From: Actinophytocola sp036378875
GTDB taxonomy: Bacteria; Actinomycetota; Actinomycetes; Mycobacteriales; Pseudonocardiaceae
DNA: 64,000 bases
Direction of reading: 5' to 3'
Assembly: GCF_036378875.1 (NCBI RefSeq)
Contig: NZ_DASUVO010000103.1
Location: 44,957 to 108,956, forward strand
The notes below the pieces were generated by a model. It did no database searches, was not told where the DNA came from, and saw only the letters and a list, made by a program, of their open reading frames with translations. Each line of letters begins with the position of its first letter. The first letter of the stretch is position 1. Below, one piece after another: positions 41,952 to 50,918 of this stretch. The translations under genes were made by a program, and so were the position numbers.

Positions 41952-44438
41952 TCAGGCGGGTGCGACAGCCGCCTGGGCCGGTCGGGTCCTCAGCCCCAAC
42001 CAGGTGGAGATCAACGTGGCGCCGAAGGTCAGGACGGCAGCCGCACCGATCACGCTCAGGTACACGGCCAGCGGCCCCTTCGGCAGGAGCGAACCGTCCG
42101 TGACCAGGGTGAACGGCACCAGCGCCATGGACGCCACCACCGTGCCGAGCAGCACACCGATCACCGTCGTCATACCCGCTTCGATAGTCATCATGCGCAG
42201 CACCTGGCCCCGGGTGGCGCCCGTCAGGCGTTGGAGAGCGAACTCGCGACGGCGTGCGGTCGTCGACATCACCAGGCTGTTCACAACACTTATGGCGGTG
42301 TAGAAGATGATCATGCCGGACATCAGGTAGTTGATCCACGCGCCGAGTTCCTGGTCCTGCGCGTAGCCCGAGACCAGCGTGTCGCGGTCCACCACGGCGA
42401 TGCCCGGCCGGTCGGCGAAGGCCGCCGCCACCGCGGCGGGGTCGTCCGTGCGGACCATGATCTGCGACGGCAGGCCCGACGTCGTGTGCTCGGCCACCAG
42501 CGTGGCGGGCATCAGCAGCGTCTCGAAGCCCTCCTGCGCCGGGTACAGGGCCACGATCCGGACGTCCTCCTCGGCGCCGTCGCCCATCCGCATGGTGATC
42601 GTGTCGCCCACTCCCCGGCCCAGCTCCGCCGCGTGTGCCGCCGGCAGCGCCACGGTGTTGCCGGTCAGGTCGGCCAACGTCCCGGACGTCGGGCGGAACG
42701 CGGTCGTCTCAGCGGCGGCGGAACCCGTTACGCCCTGGACCGGCCAGCCGTCCTCGGCCTGGGACGAGTCGTACGGTTTGGCGACGAAGGCGATGCTCGT
42801 CGTGTACTCCGAGGCCGCCTTGACGCCCGGCACCGCGGCCACCTCGTCCACCAGGCCAGCCGGCACGTCACCGGAGAGCACGACGTCCGCGCGCAGGTTC
42901 TCCACGAACGCCTCGTTCGCCACCGCGATCGACGTGGTCTGCAGGTAGATGTTGGCCGTCGCGATGCCGGTGGCCAGCATGATCGGCGTGACCACGGCCG
43001 CCACCCGCACGGCGCGGGTCTTCGTCGACAGGATCGCCAGGTGACCCGCCACACCGGTCACCGCACGGACCGGCCAGCGCAGAACCGCCATGACCATCTT
43101 CGTGAGTCCCGGAGACACCAGCGCCAGCGCGATCGCCCACAACATCACTGAAGGTCCAGCCGTCGAAGCGGCGATCGGTCCGGTCATCACCGCGATCGTG
43201 ACGATGAACAACGCGAGCCCGCCGCCGAACGCCAGTACCGCGAACAGGACCCGCACCCAGCTCAGCCACTTGCGCTGGATGGCGGCGTCGGCGAGTGCAT
43301 CGGTCGGCCGGGTCCGCGCCGCCCGACGGCCCGCGATGAGCGCGCCGAAGAACGAGCCGATCAGCACCGCGCCGACGGCCACGACCATGGGGATCCAGCC
43401 GGTCTGGTGGATCATCTCCGCCGGCACGATGCCGCGCGAGGCCAGCCGGTCGAACAGCCACTCGCCGAACACCGAACCCAACAGGCAGCCGATCCCGGCC
43501 GCGAACACTCCCATGAACAGGGCCTCGCCGAGGACCATCCGTCGCAGCTGCCCGGGTGTCGTGCCGACGGCCCGCAGCAGGGCCAGCTCGCGCTGCCGCT
43601 GCTGGATCGACAACCCCAGCGTCGTGGACACCACGAACAGCATCACCCCGGTCGCGAGCCCGCCGAACACCGCGGCCAGCACGATCAGGTTCTCCCCCGC
43701 GGAACCGGACTCGAGGTGCTCGGCCCAGCCCCGCTCGTCGCCCGCCAGCAGCGTCGCGTTCTGACCCGGCAGAAGCTGCCCGATCCGGTCGGCCACCGCA
43801 CCGAGGTCCGCGCCGGCTTCGGTGCGCACCCCGATCAGGTCCACCGTGTTCGGATGACCGGCGAGCCGCGCGGCCTGGCTGTCGGAGAAGAACACCGCCT
43901 GCCCCGGCACGAGGCCGGACACCGTGAAGGTCTGGGCCGTCCCCCGCACGACCAGGTCGACCCGGTCGCCGACCGCCGTGCCCGACCCCTGCCCGAGCAC
44001 GACCTCCCCCTGGGCGGGTGCCTTCCCCGACACCAGCGCGACGGGGGTCAGCGAGGCCGACGACCAGCCGTGGGCGTCGACGCCGGCGCCGTTCAGCAGT
44101 GCCGGCACCGACACGTCCCCCACCGCGGCCGCCACTCCCGGCACCCGCGCGATCTCCTCGAGGAGGTCCGTCGAGAGCCGCACACGTTCGGGCAGGTAGG
44201 CGCCCTCGGTGTCCTCCTCCGGGTCGTCGGGGTTCTCCTTCGGCAGCACCCACGTCTGGCTGCCGGTCACCACGAACTGTGTGTTCGCCAGCCGCTGCGC
44301 CGGCAGGTCCCCCCGGATGCCGGTCTCCATCAGCCCGCCGCACGCGAGCACCAGCACCGCGCCGAACGTCATCGCGAGGAACGTCGCGACGAACGCGCCC
44401 TTGCGGAACCGCAGTGTCCGCAACGCGATCCGGAACAT
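41952..44438 (-). CDS. FtsX/MacB-family ABC transporter permease
   Basis: An 828-residue permease with the two-FtsX-domain layout: an N-terminal helix (about 15-40), a large extracytoplasmic domain, three helices near 260-360, a middle helical stretch near 390-480, a second extracytoplasmic domain and three terminal helices. FtsX signatures include RQRELALLRAVGTTPGQLRR and the parallel RRREFALQRLTGATRGQVLR. Start ATG 44438 shares one base with the ATPase stop (TGATG). Such systems move lipoproteins, peptides or signals; no substrate is evident. Its position beside a DevS-like kinase fits the common sensor-ABC pairing for envelope stress or antimicrobial peptides. Confidence 0.86.
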   Translation of the reverse strand: MFRIALRTLRFRKGAFVATFLAMTFGAVLVLACGGLMETGIRGDLPAQRLANTQFVVTGSQTWVLPKENPDDPEEDTEGAYLPERVRLSTDLLEEIARVPGVAAAVGDVSVPALLNGAGVDAHGWSSASLTPVALVSGKAPAQGEVVLGQGSGTAVGDRVDLVVRGTAQTFTVSGLVPGQAVFFSDSQAARLAGHPNTVDLIGVRTEAGADLGAVADRIGQLLPGQNATLLAGDERGWAEHLESGSAGENLIVLAAVFGGLATGVMLFVVSTTLGLSIQQRQRELALLRAVGTTPGQLRRMVLGEALFMGVFAAGIGCLLGSVFGEWLFDRLASRGIVPAEMIHQTGWIPMVVAVGAVLIGSFFGALIAGRRAARTRPTDALADAAIQRKWLSWVRVLFAVLAFGGGLALFIVTIAVMTGPIAASTAGPSVMLWAIALALVSPGLTKMVMAVLRWPVRAVTGVAGHLAILSTKTRAVRVAAVVTPIMLATGIATANIYLQTTSIAVANEAFVENLRADVVLSGDVPAGLVDEVAAVPGVKAASEYTTSIAFVAKPYDSSQAEDGWPVQGVTGSAAAETTAFRPTSGTLADLTGNTVALPAAHAAELGRGVGDTITMRMGDGAEEDVRIVALYPAQEGFETLLMPATLVAEHTTSGLPSQIMVRTDDPAAVAAAFADRPGIAVVDRDTLVSGYAQDQELGAWINYLMSGMIIFYTAISVVNSLVMSTTARRREFALQRLTGATRGQVLRMMTIEAGMTTVIGVLLGTVVASMALVPFTLVTDGSLLPKGPLAVYLSVIGAAAVLTFGATLISTWLGLRTRPAQAAVAPA

Positions 44439-45208
44439 CACCGTGCTCCCACCGGCTCGGCCCACGCGCCGAGGTGCGTCATCCGCTCGGCGACGGCCTC
44501 GGCGGTCGGGCGGCGCAGCTCGCCGACGAGGCGTCCGTCGGCGAGGAACACCACGCGGTCGGCGTAGGAGGCGGCGACCGGGTCGTGCGTGACCATGACG
44601 ATCGTCTGCCCGGCCTGGTCGACCGACGCACGCAGCAGGTTCAGCACGTCCCGCGCGGTGCGGGTGTCGAGCGCGCCGGTCGGCTCGTCGGCGAAGATCA
44701 CGGCGGGGCGGGTGATCAACGCGCGGGCGATCGCCACCCGCTGCTGCTGGCCACCGGACAGCTCGCCGGGCAGGTGCCGACGCCGCTCGGACAGGCCAAC
44801 CTGCTGCAGGACGCGCTCGACGGCGTCGCGGTTCGCGCGCCGGCCGGCGAGGCGCAGCGGCAGCGTCACGTTGTCCTGTACGGAGAACGCCGGCAGCAGG
44901 TTGAACGCCTGGAAGACGAAGCCGATGCGGTCGCGGCGCAGCTTGGTCAGCTCGACCTCGGAGAGCTTGGACAGCTCCTGGTCGTCGAGGAGCACGGAGC
45001 CGCGGGTGGGGCGGTCCAGCCCGGCCGCACAGTGCAGGAAGGTGCTCTTACCGGAGCCGGACGGGCCCATGACAGCCGTGAAGGTGGCCCTGGGGAAAGC
45101 GATGGTGACACCGTCGAGCGCGGTCACGCTGTTGCGGCGCCCGCCGTAGGTCTTCACCACGTCGGTGAGTCGCACCACGTCGGTGCTGATGTCATTTGTG
45201 TGTCGCAC
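44438..45208 (-). CDS. MacB/LolD-type ABC transporter ATPase
   Basis: About 256 residues: Walker A GPSGSGKST near 48-56, Q-loop FVFQAFNLLPAFSVQDN, signature LSGGQQQRVAIARAL near 150-164, Walker B AVIFADEPTGALD, H-loop VMVTHD. This is the FtsE/LolD/MacB branch. The start is uncertain; I use GTG 45208 (another frame start 12 residues upstream at 45244 lacks a ribosome site, and GTGs further in are possible). It lies 71 bp after the kinase stop, on the same strand, and is followed without gap by the permease. Confidence 0.85.
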   Translation of the reverse strand: MRHTNDISTDVVRLTDVVKTYGGRRNSVTALDGVTIAFPRATFTAVMGPSGSGKSTFLHCAAGLDRPTRGSVLLDDQELSKLSEVELTKLRRDRIGFVFQAFNLLPAFSVQDNVTLPLRLAGRRANRDAVERVLQQVGLSERRRHLPGELSGGQQQRVAIARALITRPAVIFADEPTGALDTRTARDVLNLLRASVDQAGQTIVMVTHDPVAASYADRVVFLADGRLVGELRRPTAEAVAERMTHLGAWAEPVGAR

Positions 45209-45279
45209 AAGGAAAAGCGTCGCGTCTGCGCGCCCGAAGTTCACTGGTGTCGGCAGGCGGAACCGAGGTGGGGGTAGCC

Positions 45280-46485
45280 CTACCCTTTGGCGAGAGGCAC
45301 GGTCCAGGTGACGGTCGTGCCCTGCGGCGAGGACCGCACGACGCAGTGACCGCCGGCCTGCTCGGCACGTTCCTCGAGGTGTTTGAGGCCGCGGTGGGTC
45401 ACGCCTTCGGGAATGCCGCAGCCGTCGTCGGTGACGACCAGCTCCAGCGCGTGGTTTCGTCCGATGTGGACGGAGACGCTGTGTGCGCCGGAATGGCGGA
45501 CCACATTGGACAGTGTCTCCCGCAGCGCGGCGCGGGCGTGGTCGGCGACCGTGGCCGGGATACCGGTGAGGTCGCCGTCGACACTCAGCTTCGGGGCGAA
45601 CCCCAACAGTTCCCCTGCGATGGCGACCTCGGAGCGAGCGGACTCGGCGAGGTCGGCCACGTGGTCCTCTGGGTCCGGGTTGCGCAGGGCACGGACCACG
45701 GCACGGACGTCCTCGATCGACGCGTCGAGCTGGTCGATGGCCTCGGCGAGCCGTTGCGCGTCCTTGCGGGCGAGCTTGCGCGACGGGCGGCGGGCGAGCA
45801 GGTCGAGTTGCATGCCGGCGGCGTACAGGCGTTGGACGAGCACGTCGTGCAGGTCGCGGGCAATGCGTTCGCGTTCCTGGTAGAGCGTGAGGCGGGCGCG
45901 GGCGGTGGCGCCCTCGGCGAGCACGAGGACGAGCCCGGCCTGCGCGGCGAACGCGGTCAGCACTTCAACGGCGGCCTCGGCGAACGGTCGCGCGCCGCGG
46001 TGCCGGTACACGGTGAGCGCGCCGAGCCTGCGTTGCGTTGTGCCGAACGGCGCGGCCGCGAACGGCCCGAAGCTCCGCAGCTCACGCGGCACGAACGGGG
46101 CGGTGCGCGGGTCCTCGGCCACGTCGTCGACGACGATCGCGACACCGCTGCGGGCGGTCCTGGCGGCCGAGCTGCGCGGCGAGAGGACGAGGCCGACGGG
46201 GTTGGTGAACGTCGGGCCGGGGCTGCCGTGCGCGGCCTCGACGGTGAGGGAGCCGTCCTCGGCGCGGGTCATGACGAGGCCGAGGTCGGCGTCGGCGAGG
46301 TCGGCGGCGTGCCGCACGACGAGGCGCAGCACCGCCTCCGGGTCCTCGCCGGAGAGCGCCGCCGTCGCGATCTCGGTGGAGGCACCGAGCGCCTGTGCAG
46401 CGAGAGCAGGTTCCATGGCCGTGTTCAGGCTAGACCGCTTGCGGCGTGGCGGGTGAACCTCCACGGGGTGACCGTCACAGGTCAT
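45280..46485 (-). CDS. GAF-domain histidine kinase (DevS/NarL type, soluble)
   Basis: A 401-residue kinase without transmembrane segments. A GAF domain covers about 30-195, with VGLVLSPRSSAARTARSG and APFGTTQRRLGALTVYR. The HisKA_3 domain carries the phospho-acceptor His213 in RERIARDLHDVLVQRLYAAG, then a HATPase domain with LRETLSNVVRHSGA (N-box), VTDDGCGIPEG and RGLKHLEERAEQAGG. I use ATG 46485, which overlaps the cydDC stop as ATGA; an internal ATG at 46416 is also plausible. That links it to the cytochrome bd operon, suggesting a redox or oxygen-related signal as in DevS, though no haem-binding His is identified. Confidence 0.85.
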   Translation of the reverse strand: MTCDGHPVEVHPPRRKRSSLNTAMEPALAAQALGASTEIATAALSGEDPEAVLRLVVRHAADLADADLGLVMTRAEDGSLTVEAAHGSPGPTFTNPVGLVLSPRSSAARTARSGVAIVVDDVAEDPRTAPFVPRELRSFGPFAAAPFGTTQRRLGALTVYRHRGARPFAEAAVEVLTAFAAQAGLVLVLAEGATARARLTLYQERERIARDLHDVLVQRLYAAGMQLDLLARRPSRKLARKDAQRLAEAIDQLDASIEDVRAVVRALRNPDPEDHVADLAESARSEVAIAGELLGFAPKLSVDGDLTGIPATVADHARAALRETLSNVVRHSGAHSVSVHIGRNHALELVVTDDGCGIPEGVTHRGLKHLEERAEQAGGHCVVRSSPQGTTVTWTVPLAKG

Positions 46486-49400
46486 GGCGCCAGCTCGAGC
46501 ACGGCGTCGGCGCGGGCGGCCTCCTCCGGCCGGTGCGTGACGTGCACGACCGTGCGGCCTTCGAGGCGTGCCATGACGCGATGGGCGGTCGGCTCGTCCA
46601 GGTGGGCCGTCGGCTCGTCGAGGAGGAGCAGGTCGGCGTCGGCGAGCAGGGCACGGGCGAGCGCGATGCGCTGGGCCTCGCCGCCGGACGCCGTGGTCGG
46701 GTCATCGTCGAGGCGGTCGGCCCACGTGCCGATCTCGGCCTGGCGAAGGGCGTTTCTGAGCTGGTCGTCGGTGGCGTCCGGGTCGGCGATCCGAAGGTTC
46801 TCGCGGAGCGTGGTGGCGACGAGGTGCGGTTCCTGCGGGACCCAGGCGGTCTTCGGCAGGCGGATGGTGCCGCGTTCGGCGGGCAGGAGGCCGGCCATGA
46901 GCGCGAGCAGCGTGGACTTTCCAGCGCCGGAAGGCCCGACGACGGCGAGGTGCGTGCCGGGTTCGAGCCGCAGGTTGAGGTCGCGGAGGGTGGGCTTCGC
47001 GGCTCCCGGCCAGCGCACGTCCACGCCCGTGAGCGCCAGGTGCCCGCGTTGAACGTCGTGTGGGTGCCCTTCGGGGCATTCGGTGTGGGCCGCGCGGAGT
47101 GGGGCCAGGTGCTGGGCGACCGCGGGGAGTTGGGTGAGGGTTTCGGTGAGAGCCAGCGGAAGAAGGGCCAGGACGGGGAGCAACAGTGGGTCCACTCCGG
47201 TCGCGAGGCCGACGCTGGCGACGCTCGCCAGCCCCAGCGACAGGATGATCAGCGCGGTGGCGGCACCGGAACTGAGTGCCTGACGGCGGGCCTTGCGAGC
47301 GAGTTCGGCGTCTTCACGCGCGAGGTCGACGCGGTGAGCTTCGTGGGCGCCGAATGCGATGAGATCCGGGGCAGCGTCGAGAAGGGTGAGGACCTTTTCC
47401 GAGACACGGCGACGCCCGTCCGCGAGCCGGCGGGTGGCGTGCCGGTCGACCGCGAGCGCGACGGCCGGTGCACCCAGGCCGGCCGCCGCGACCGCGATGG
47501 CAAGCACGAGACCGGCCGCCGGCAGGATCGCCGACTGCACGGCCACGGCCGCCACGCACACGAGAACCGCCACGAACGGCGGCAGGAGCACGCGCGGGGT
47601 GAGGTCACGGACGGTGTCGAGGTCGGTGGTGAGGCGCTGGAAACCGGCTGTACGCCACAGTTTCTGCCGCTGTGCGGCGCTGGCGCGGAAGGCGGCGTCG
47701 TGGGTGACGAGCCGCTCGGCGTAACGAAGCCCGGCACGCGCCAGCCCAAAAGCGCGGACACCGACAACCGCGACGCCGAGCGTGAGGATCGGCGGCTGGG
47801 TGGCGGCCTTGGCGATGAGCCAGGCGGAGGTGGCGGTGAGCGCGACCCCGGCGCCGAGCGCGGCTGCCCCGAGCGCCGCACCGACGAGGAGACGCGGGGT
47901 GAGGAGGGTCCGCAGCGGGAGGCGGCGCGGTGCCTCGGTGCTGGTGGTTGTGTTGTCGCGCCGTGCCGCGGGCTCGTCGGCGGGCGTGGGATTGCGGTGG
48001 CTGGCGAGGATGACGGCGGCTGTGGTGTCGGCGATGGCAGCCTGGACGCGAGCCGCGTTGGCGGGATCCTGGTGGGCGGTGGGCTCGTCGAGGAGAAGAA
48101 GGTCGGCCCCCTGCTCGACACGCAGAAGCGCACGAGCCACGGCAACCCGCTGCCGCTCACCAACCGACAACCGCGCGACGGACCGGTCGAGCAGATGGGA
48201 GAGGTTGAGCCGCTCCGCGATAGCGACAACGGCATCTGCCCGAGCGAATGGTCCATCGATGCGGCTCGACACCCCAGCACTGTCGGTGCCCACAGGTAGC
48301 GTTGAAACCGGGGGGCCCCCGGGTGCACGAGTGGGACTTTCGCTCGGGCTGCACCCGAAGGTGTTGCGGCCAGTGCGCTCTGAGGGCACTGAACTGTCGG
48401 TGCCCGCGCGTAGTGTTGAAACCGGGGGACCCCCGGGCGCACGAGTGGGACTTTCGCTCGGGCTGCACCCAAAAGTGTCACCGCCAGCGGACCCTGACGC
48501 CGCCGACCTGTCGGTGCCCGCGCGTAGCGTTAGAACCGGGGGACCCCCAGGCGCACCAATGGGACTTTCGCTCGGGCTGCACCCGAAAGTGTTGCGGCCA
48601 GCGCGCTCTGAGGGCACAGAACTGTCGGTGCCCGCGGGTAGCGTTGAAACCGGGGGACCCCCGGATGCACCAATGGGACTTTCGTGCAGAGCGGTTGTTA
48701 GTTCTTCTGCCACTGTGCCGTTCGTGAACTTTGGGGTTTGGGGTACCCACGCCACTCGCGACCGCCATGCTTTTATGTCTACTTCAGACAGGTCGTGGAT
48801 GCCCACCTGGATGCGGCCTTCCGTTGGGGCCACGAAGCCCAGCAGTGCCGCGAAGGTTGTCGACTTGCCTGAGGCGCTTGGGGTGTTCAGGTGGATCGTC
48901 TGTCCCGGCCTTGCGGTGAAGGTGACGCCGTCTGGGGCGTAGCCGTCTCGGCGGCGGACCTTCAGGTTCGTCACGGTCAAAACACCCAGTGGGGGGTGGT
49001 TGCCGAAGGTCGGCGGGTGGGGCAGCTCGGCCACCTCGCGGACCGCTTCCATGCCGGCCTCGCTCGCGTGGTGGGCCGCGCCCGCCTGGCGTAGTGGGAG
49101 GTAGCACTCCGGTGCCAGGATCAGCACGAACAGGCCAACCGCCAGTGACAGGTCGCCACCAATCATCCTGATGCCGATCAGCACCGCGACCAGCGCCACC
49201 GACAATGTGGCCACCAGTTCCAGCACCAGCGCCGATGCGAACGCGACCCTCAACGTCGCCATCGTGCTTCGGCGTTGGGTTTCCGAGATGCGGCGGATCG
49301 TTTCCACCTGTGCGTCCACGCGGCGGAACGCCGTCAGGACCGGGCGGATACGTACCAGTTCGCGCAGATGGTGTGCCACTCGCTGCTCGGTTGCCGCGGC

Positions 49401-49937
49401 CTCCTGCACCCGGTCTCGCGTGCGCAGCCCCACCAGTGCGGCGAACAGCGGCACCAACGGGAGCGTCGCGCCCACCACCAGCGCGGACGGCCAGTCCGCC
49501 GCCAGCAGCACCGCGGCGATGCCGAGCGGTAGGACCGCCGCGTTCACCAATGCCGGCAGGTACATGGTGAAGTAGTCGTCCAGGGCGTCCAGGCCGCGTG
49601 TTGCCAGGACGGTCAGCTTGGCGCTTCGCGGCACTGTCCATTCCGGACCTAAGGCCAGCGCACGGTCCAGCAGGCGGGCGCGAAGCTCTTCCTTCGCGCC
49701 TGCCGCGGCCCTCGCGGCGACCACCTGCGTCGCCCACGCCAGGATCGCCCTGGCCACCACCGCGCCGGCGAGCACCCCGAGCAGCGACTCGCCTGTCACC
49801 ACCCCGGCCAGTGCCCATGCCTGCGCCACGAGCGCGCATCCCGACAGGGCCGCCAGTACCGCGCAGCCGGCCAATGCTCGGCGCGCCGCACGCGACAGTC
49901 GCGGCAACGCGCCGAGCGGGCCGGTTCGTCCTTTCAC
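46482..49937 (-). CDS. cydDC: Fused CydD-CydC ABC exporter with an in-frame repeat insertion
   Basis: A 1151-residue fusion of the two half-transporters needed to assemble cytochrome bd (thiol/haem export). First half: transmembrane domain about 15-300, then an ATPase with an atypical Walker A TPSASGKST near 352-360 (consensus GPSGSGKST, two glycines lost), Q-loop AWVPQTPKF near 397-405, signature LSVGERQRVAVARAL, Walker B LLLLDEPTAHQDP, H-loop ILASHR. Between Q-loop and signature sits an insert of about 136 residues made of 38-residue repeats. Second half: transmembrane domain, then a canonical ATPase (GPSGAGKST, ASGGEAQRIALARAL, LLLLDEPTAHLDE, VVHVTHR). GTG 49937 overlaps the cydB stop as GTGA. 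The fusion is usual in actinobacteria; the repeat insert is not. Confidence 0.9.
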   Translation of the reverse strand: MKGRTGPLGALPRLSRAARRALAGCAVLAALSGCALVAQAWALAGVVTGESLLGVLAGAVVARAILAWATQVVAARAAAGAKEELRARLLDRALALGPEWTVPRSAKLTVLATRGLDALDDYFTMYLPALVNAAVLPLGIAAVLLAADWPSALVVGATLPLVPLFAALVGLRTRDRVQEAAATEQRVAHHLRELVRIRPVLTAFRRVDAQVETIRRISETQRRSTMATLRVAFASALVLELVATLSVALVAVLIGIRMIGGDLSLAVGLFVLILAPECYLPLRQAGAAHHASEAGMEAVREVAELPHPPTFGNHPPLGVLTVTNLKVRRRDGYAPDGVTFTARPGQTIHLNTPSASGKSTTFAALLGFVAPTEGRIQVGIHDLSEVDIKAWRSRVAWVPQTPKFTNGTVAEELTTALHESPIGASGGPPVSTLPAGTDSSVPSERAGRNTFGCSPSESPIGAPGGPPVLTLRAGTDRSAASGSAGGDTFGCSPSESPTRAPGGPPVSTLRAGTDSSVPSERTGRNTFGCSPSESPTRAPGGPPVSTLPVGTDSAGVSSRIDGPFARADAVVAIAERLNLSHLLDRSVARLSVGERQRVAVARALLRVEQGADLLLLDEPTAHQDPANAARVQAAIADTTAAVILASHRNPTPADEPAARRDNTTTSTEAPRRLPLRTLLTPRLLVGAALGAAALGAGVALTATSAWLIAKAATQPPILTLGVAVVGVRAFGLARAGLRYAERLVTHDAAFRASAAQRQKLWRTAGFQRLTTDLDTVRDLTPRVLLPPFVAVLVCVAAVAVQSAILPAAGLVLAIAVAAAGLGAPAVALAVDRHATRRLADGRRRVSEKVLTLLDAAPDLIAFGAHEAHRVDLAREDAELARKARRQALSSGAATALIILSLGLASVASVGLATGVDPLLLPVLALLPLALTETLTQLPAVAQHLAPLRAAHTECPEGHPHDVQRGHLALTGVDVRWPGAAKPTLRDLNLRLEPGTHLAVVGPSGAGKSTLLALMAGLLPAERGTIRLPKTAWVPQEPHLVATTLRENLRIADPDATDDQLRNALRQAEIGTWADRLDDDPTTASGGEAQRIALARALLADADLLLLDEPTAHLDEPTAHRVMARLEGRTVVHVTHRPEEAARADAVLELAP
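48281..48690. repeat. 114-bp tandem repeats inside the CydD ATPase domain
   Basis: TGTCGGTGCC recurs at 48281, 48395, 48509 and 48623, exactly 114 bp apart (38 codons), so the array (three full units and one partial) stays in phase with cydDC. Units are about 85-95% alike. Each contains the hairpin CCGGGGGACCCCCGG and a second fold from ACTTT to AAAGT around CGGG/CCCG. In protein the units read as ESPTRAPGGPPVSTLRAGTD then SSVPSERTGRNTFGCSPS: hydrophilic, Gly/Pro/Ser-rich and probably disordered. The last copy breaks off in AATGGGACTTTCGTGCAGAG. Confidence 0.9.
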
Positions 49938-50908
49938 GCCGTCACCCGCTTGCGGAAGACCCAGTACGTCCAGCCCTGGTAGATCAGGACGGCCGGGGCG
50001 CCGAAGGCCGCCACCCAGGTCATCACCGTCAGCGTGTACGGGCTCGACGCGGCTTCCACAATGGACAGCGAGTAATTCGGATCCACAGTGGATGGCAGGA
50101 CGTTCGGGTAGAGCGCGCCGAACAGCGCAAGCACCGCCGCGGCGAGCGTCACCCCCAGCAACCCGAACGCCTGCCCCTCCCTCCCCATGTTCAGTCGCAG
50201 CCACGCGAAGACCGCGGCAACGAAGCCGCCGAACACGACGAGCCAGGTCCACTCCGCCCCCGACCGGACCTGGGCCGCGACCGCCAGCATCACCAGCGGT
50301 GCCAGGCCGACCGGGGCGAACACCAGCGCGAACCGGCGTGCCCGGTGCCGCAGCGGCCCGTCCGTCTTCAGTGCCAGGAACACCGCGCCGTGCACCAACG
50401 CGAAACCGGTGAATGCCAGTGCCCCGAGTGCCGTGTCCCATCGCAGCGCGGCGAACGGTGAGCCGATTCGGTTGCCGTCGGCGTCGATCGGCACACCCAG
50501 CACGTTCCACGACAACAGCAGCCCCACCCCGAGCGTGGCGACCAGCGAGCCGGCGGCGATCACCGCGTCCCACGTGGCGCGCCACCGTGCCGTGTTGACC
50601 TTGCCGCGCCACTCCAGTGCCACTCCGCGACCGATCAATGCCAGCAGCACCAACAACATCGGCAAGTAGCCGGCGCTGAACAGCCCCGCGTACCAACCCG
50701 GGAACGCGGCGAACGTGGCACCCGCGGCGACGATCAACCACACCTCGTTGCCGTCCCACACCGGGCCGATCGTGGTGAGCATCGCGCGGCGGTCGGACTC
50801 CTCGCGGCCCAGGACCCGCAGCAGCATGCCGACCCCGAAGTCGAAGCCCTCCAGGAACAGGTAACCCAACCACAGCACCGCGATCGCGATGAACCAGAAC
50901 GTCTCCAC
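49934..50908 (-). CDS. cydB: Cytochrome bd ubiquinol/menaquinol oxidase subunit II
   Basis: A 324-residue integral membrane subunit with about eight helices. The start METFWFIAIAVLWLGYLFLEGFDFGVGML and GPVWDGNEVWLI near 47-58 are CydB hallmarks. With CydA it forms the high-affinity, proton-pump-independent terminal oxidase used at low oxygen. GTG start 50908 lies 10 bp after the cydA stop, and its stop overlaps the cydDC start (GTGA). Confidence 0.95.
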   Translation of the reverse strand: METFWFIAIAVLWLGYLFLEGFDFGVGMLLRVLGREESDRRAMLTTIGPVWDGNEVWLIVAAGATFAAFPGWYAGLFSAGYLPMLLVLLALIGRGVALEWRGKVNTARWRATWDAVIAAGSLVATLGVGLLLSWNVLGVPIDADGNRIGSPFAALRWDTALGALAFTGFALVHGAVFLALKTDGPLRHRARRFALVFAPVGLAPLVMLAVAAQVRSGAEWTWLVVFGGFVAAVFAWLRLNMGREGQAFGLLGVTLAAAVLALFGALYPNVLPSTVDPNYSLSIVEAASSPYTLTVMTWVAAFGAPAVLIYQGWTYWVFRKRVTA

Positions 50909-50918
50909 CGCAAGCTCC

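Noticed and set aside
46446..48299. Long rightward open frame opposite cydDC
   Set aside because: Gly/Arg/Asp/Glu-rich antisense shadow with no recognisable motif; cydDC on the other strand has full transporter signatures.
48281..48690. CRISPR array
   Set aside because: Units are 114 bp without a repeat-spacer alternation, lie within a coding frame, and no cas genes are present.
49938..50873. In-frame N-terminal extension of cydDC
   Set aside because: It runs antiphase through cydB and is Arg/Gly-rich; the GTGA overlap at 49937 gives the natural start.
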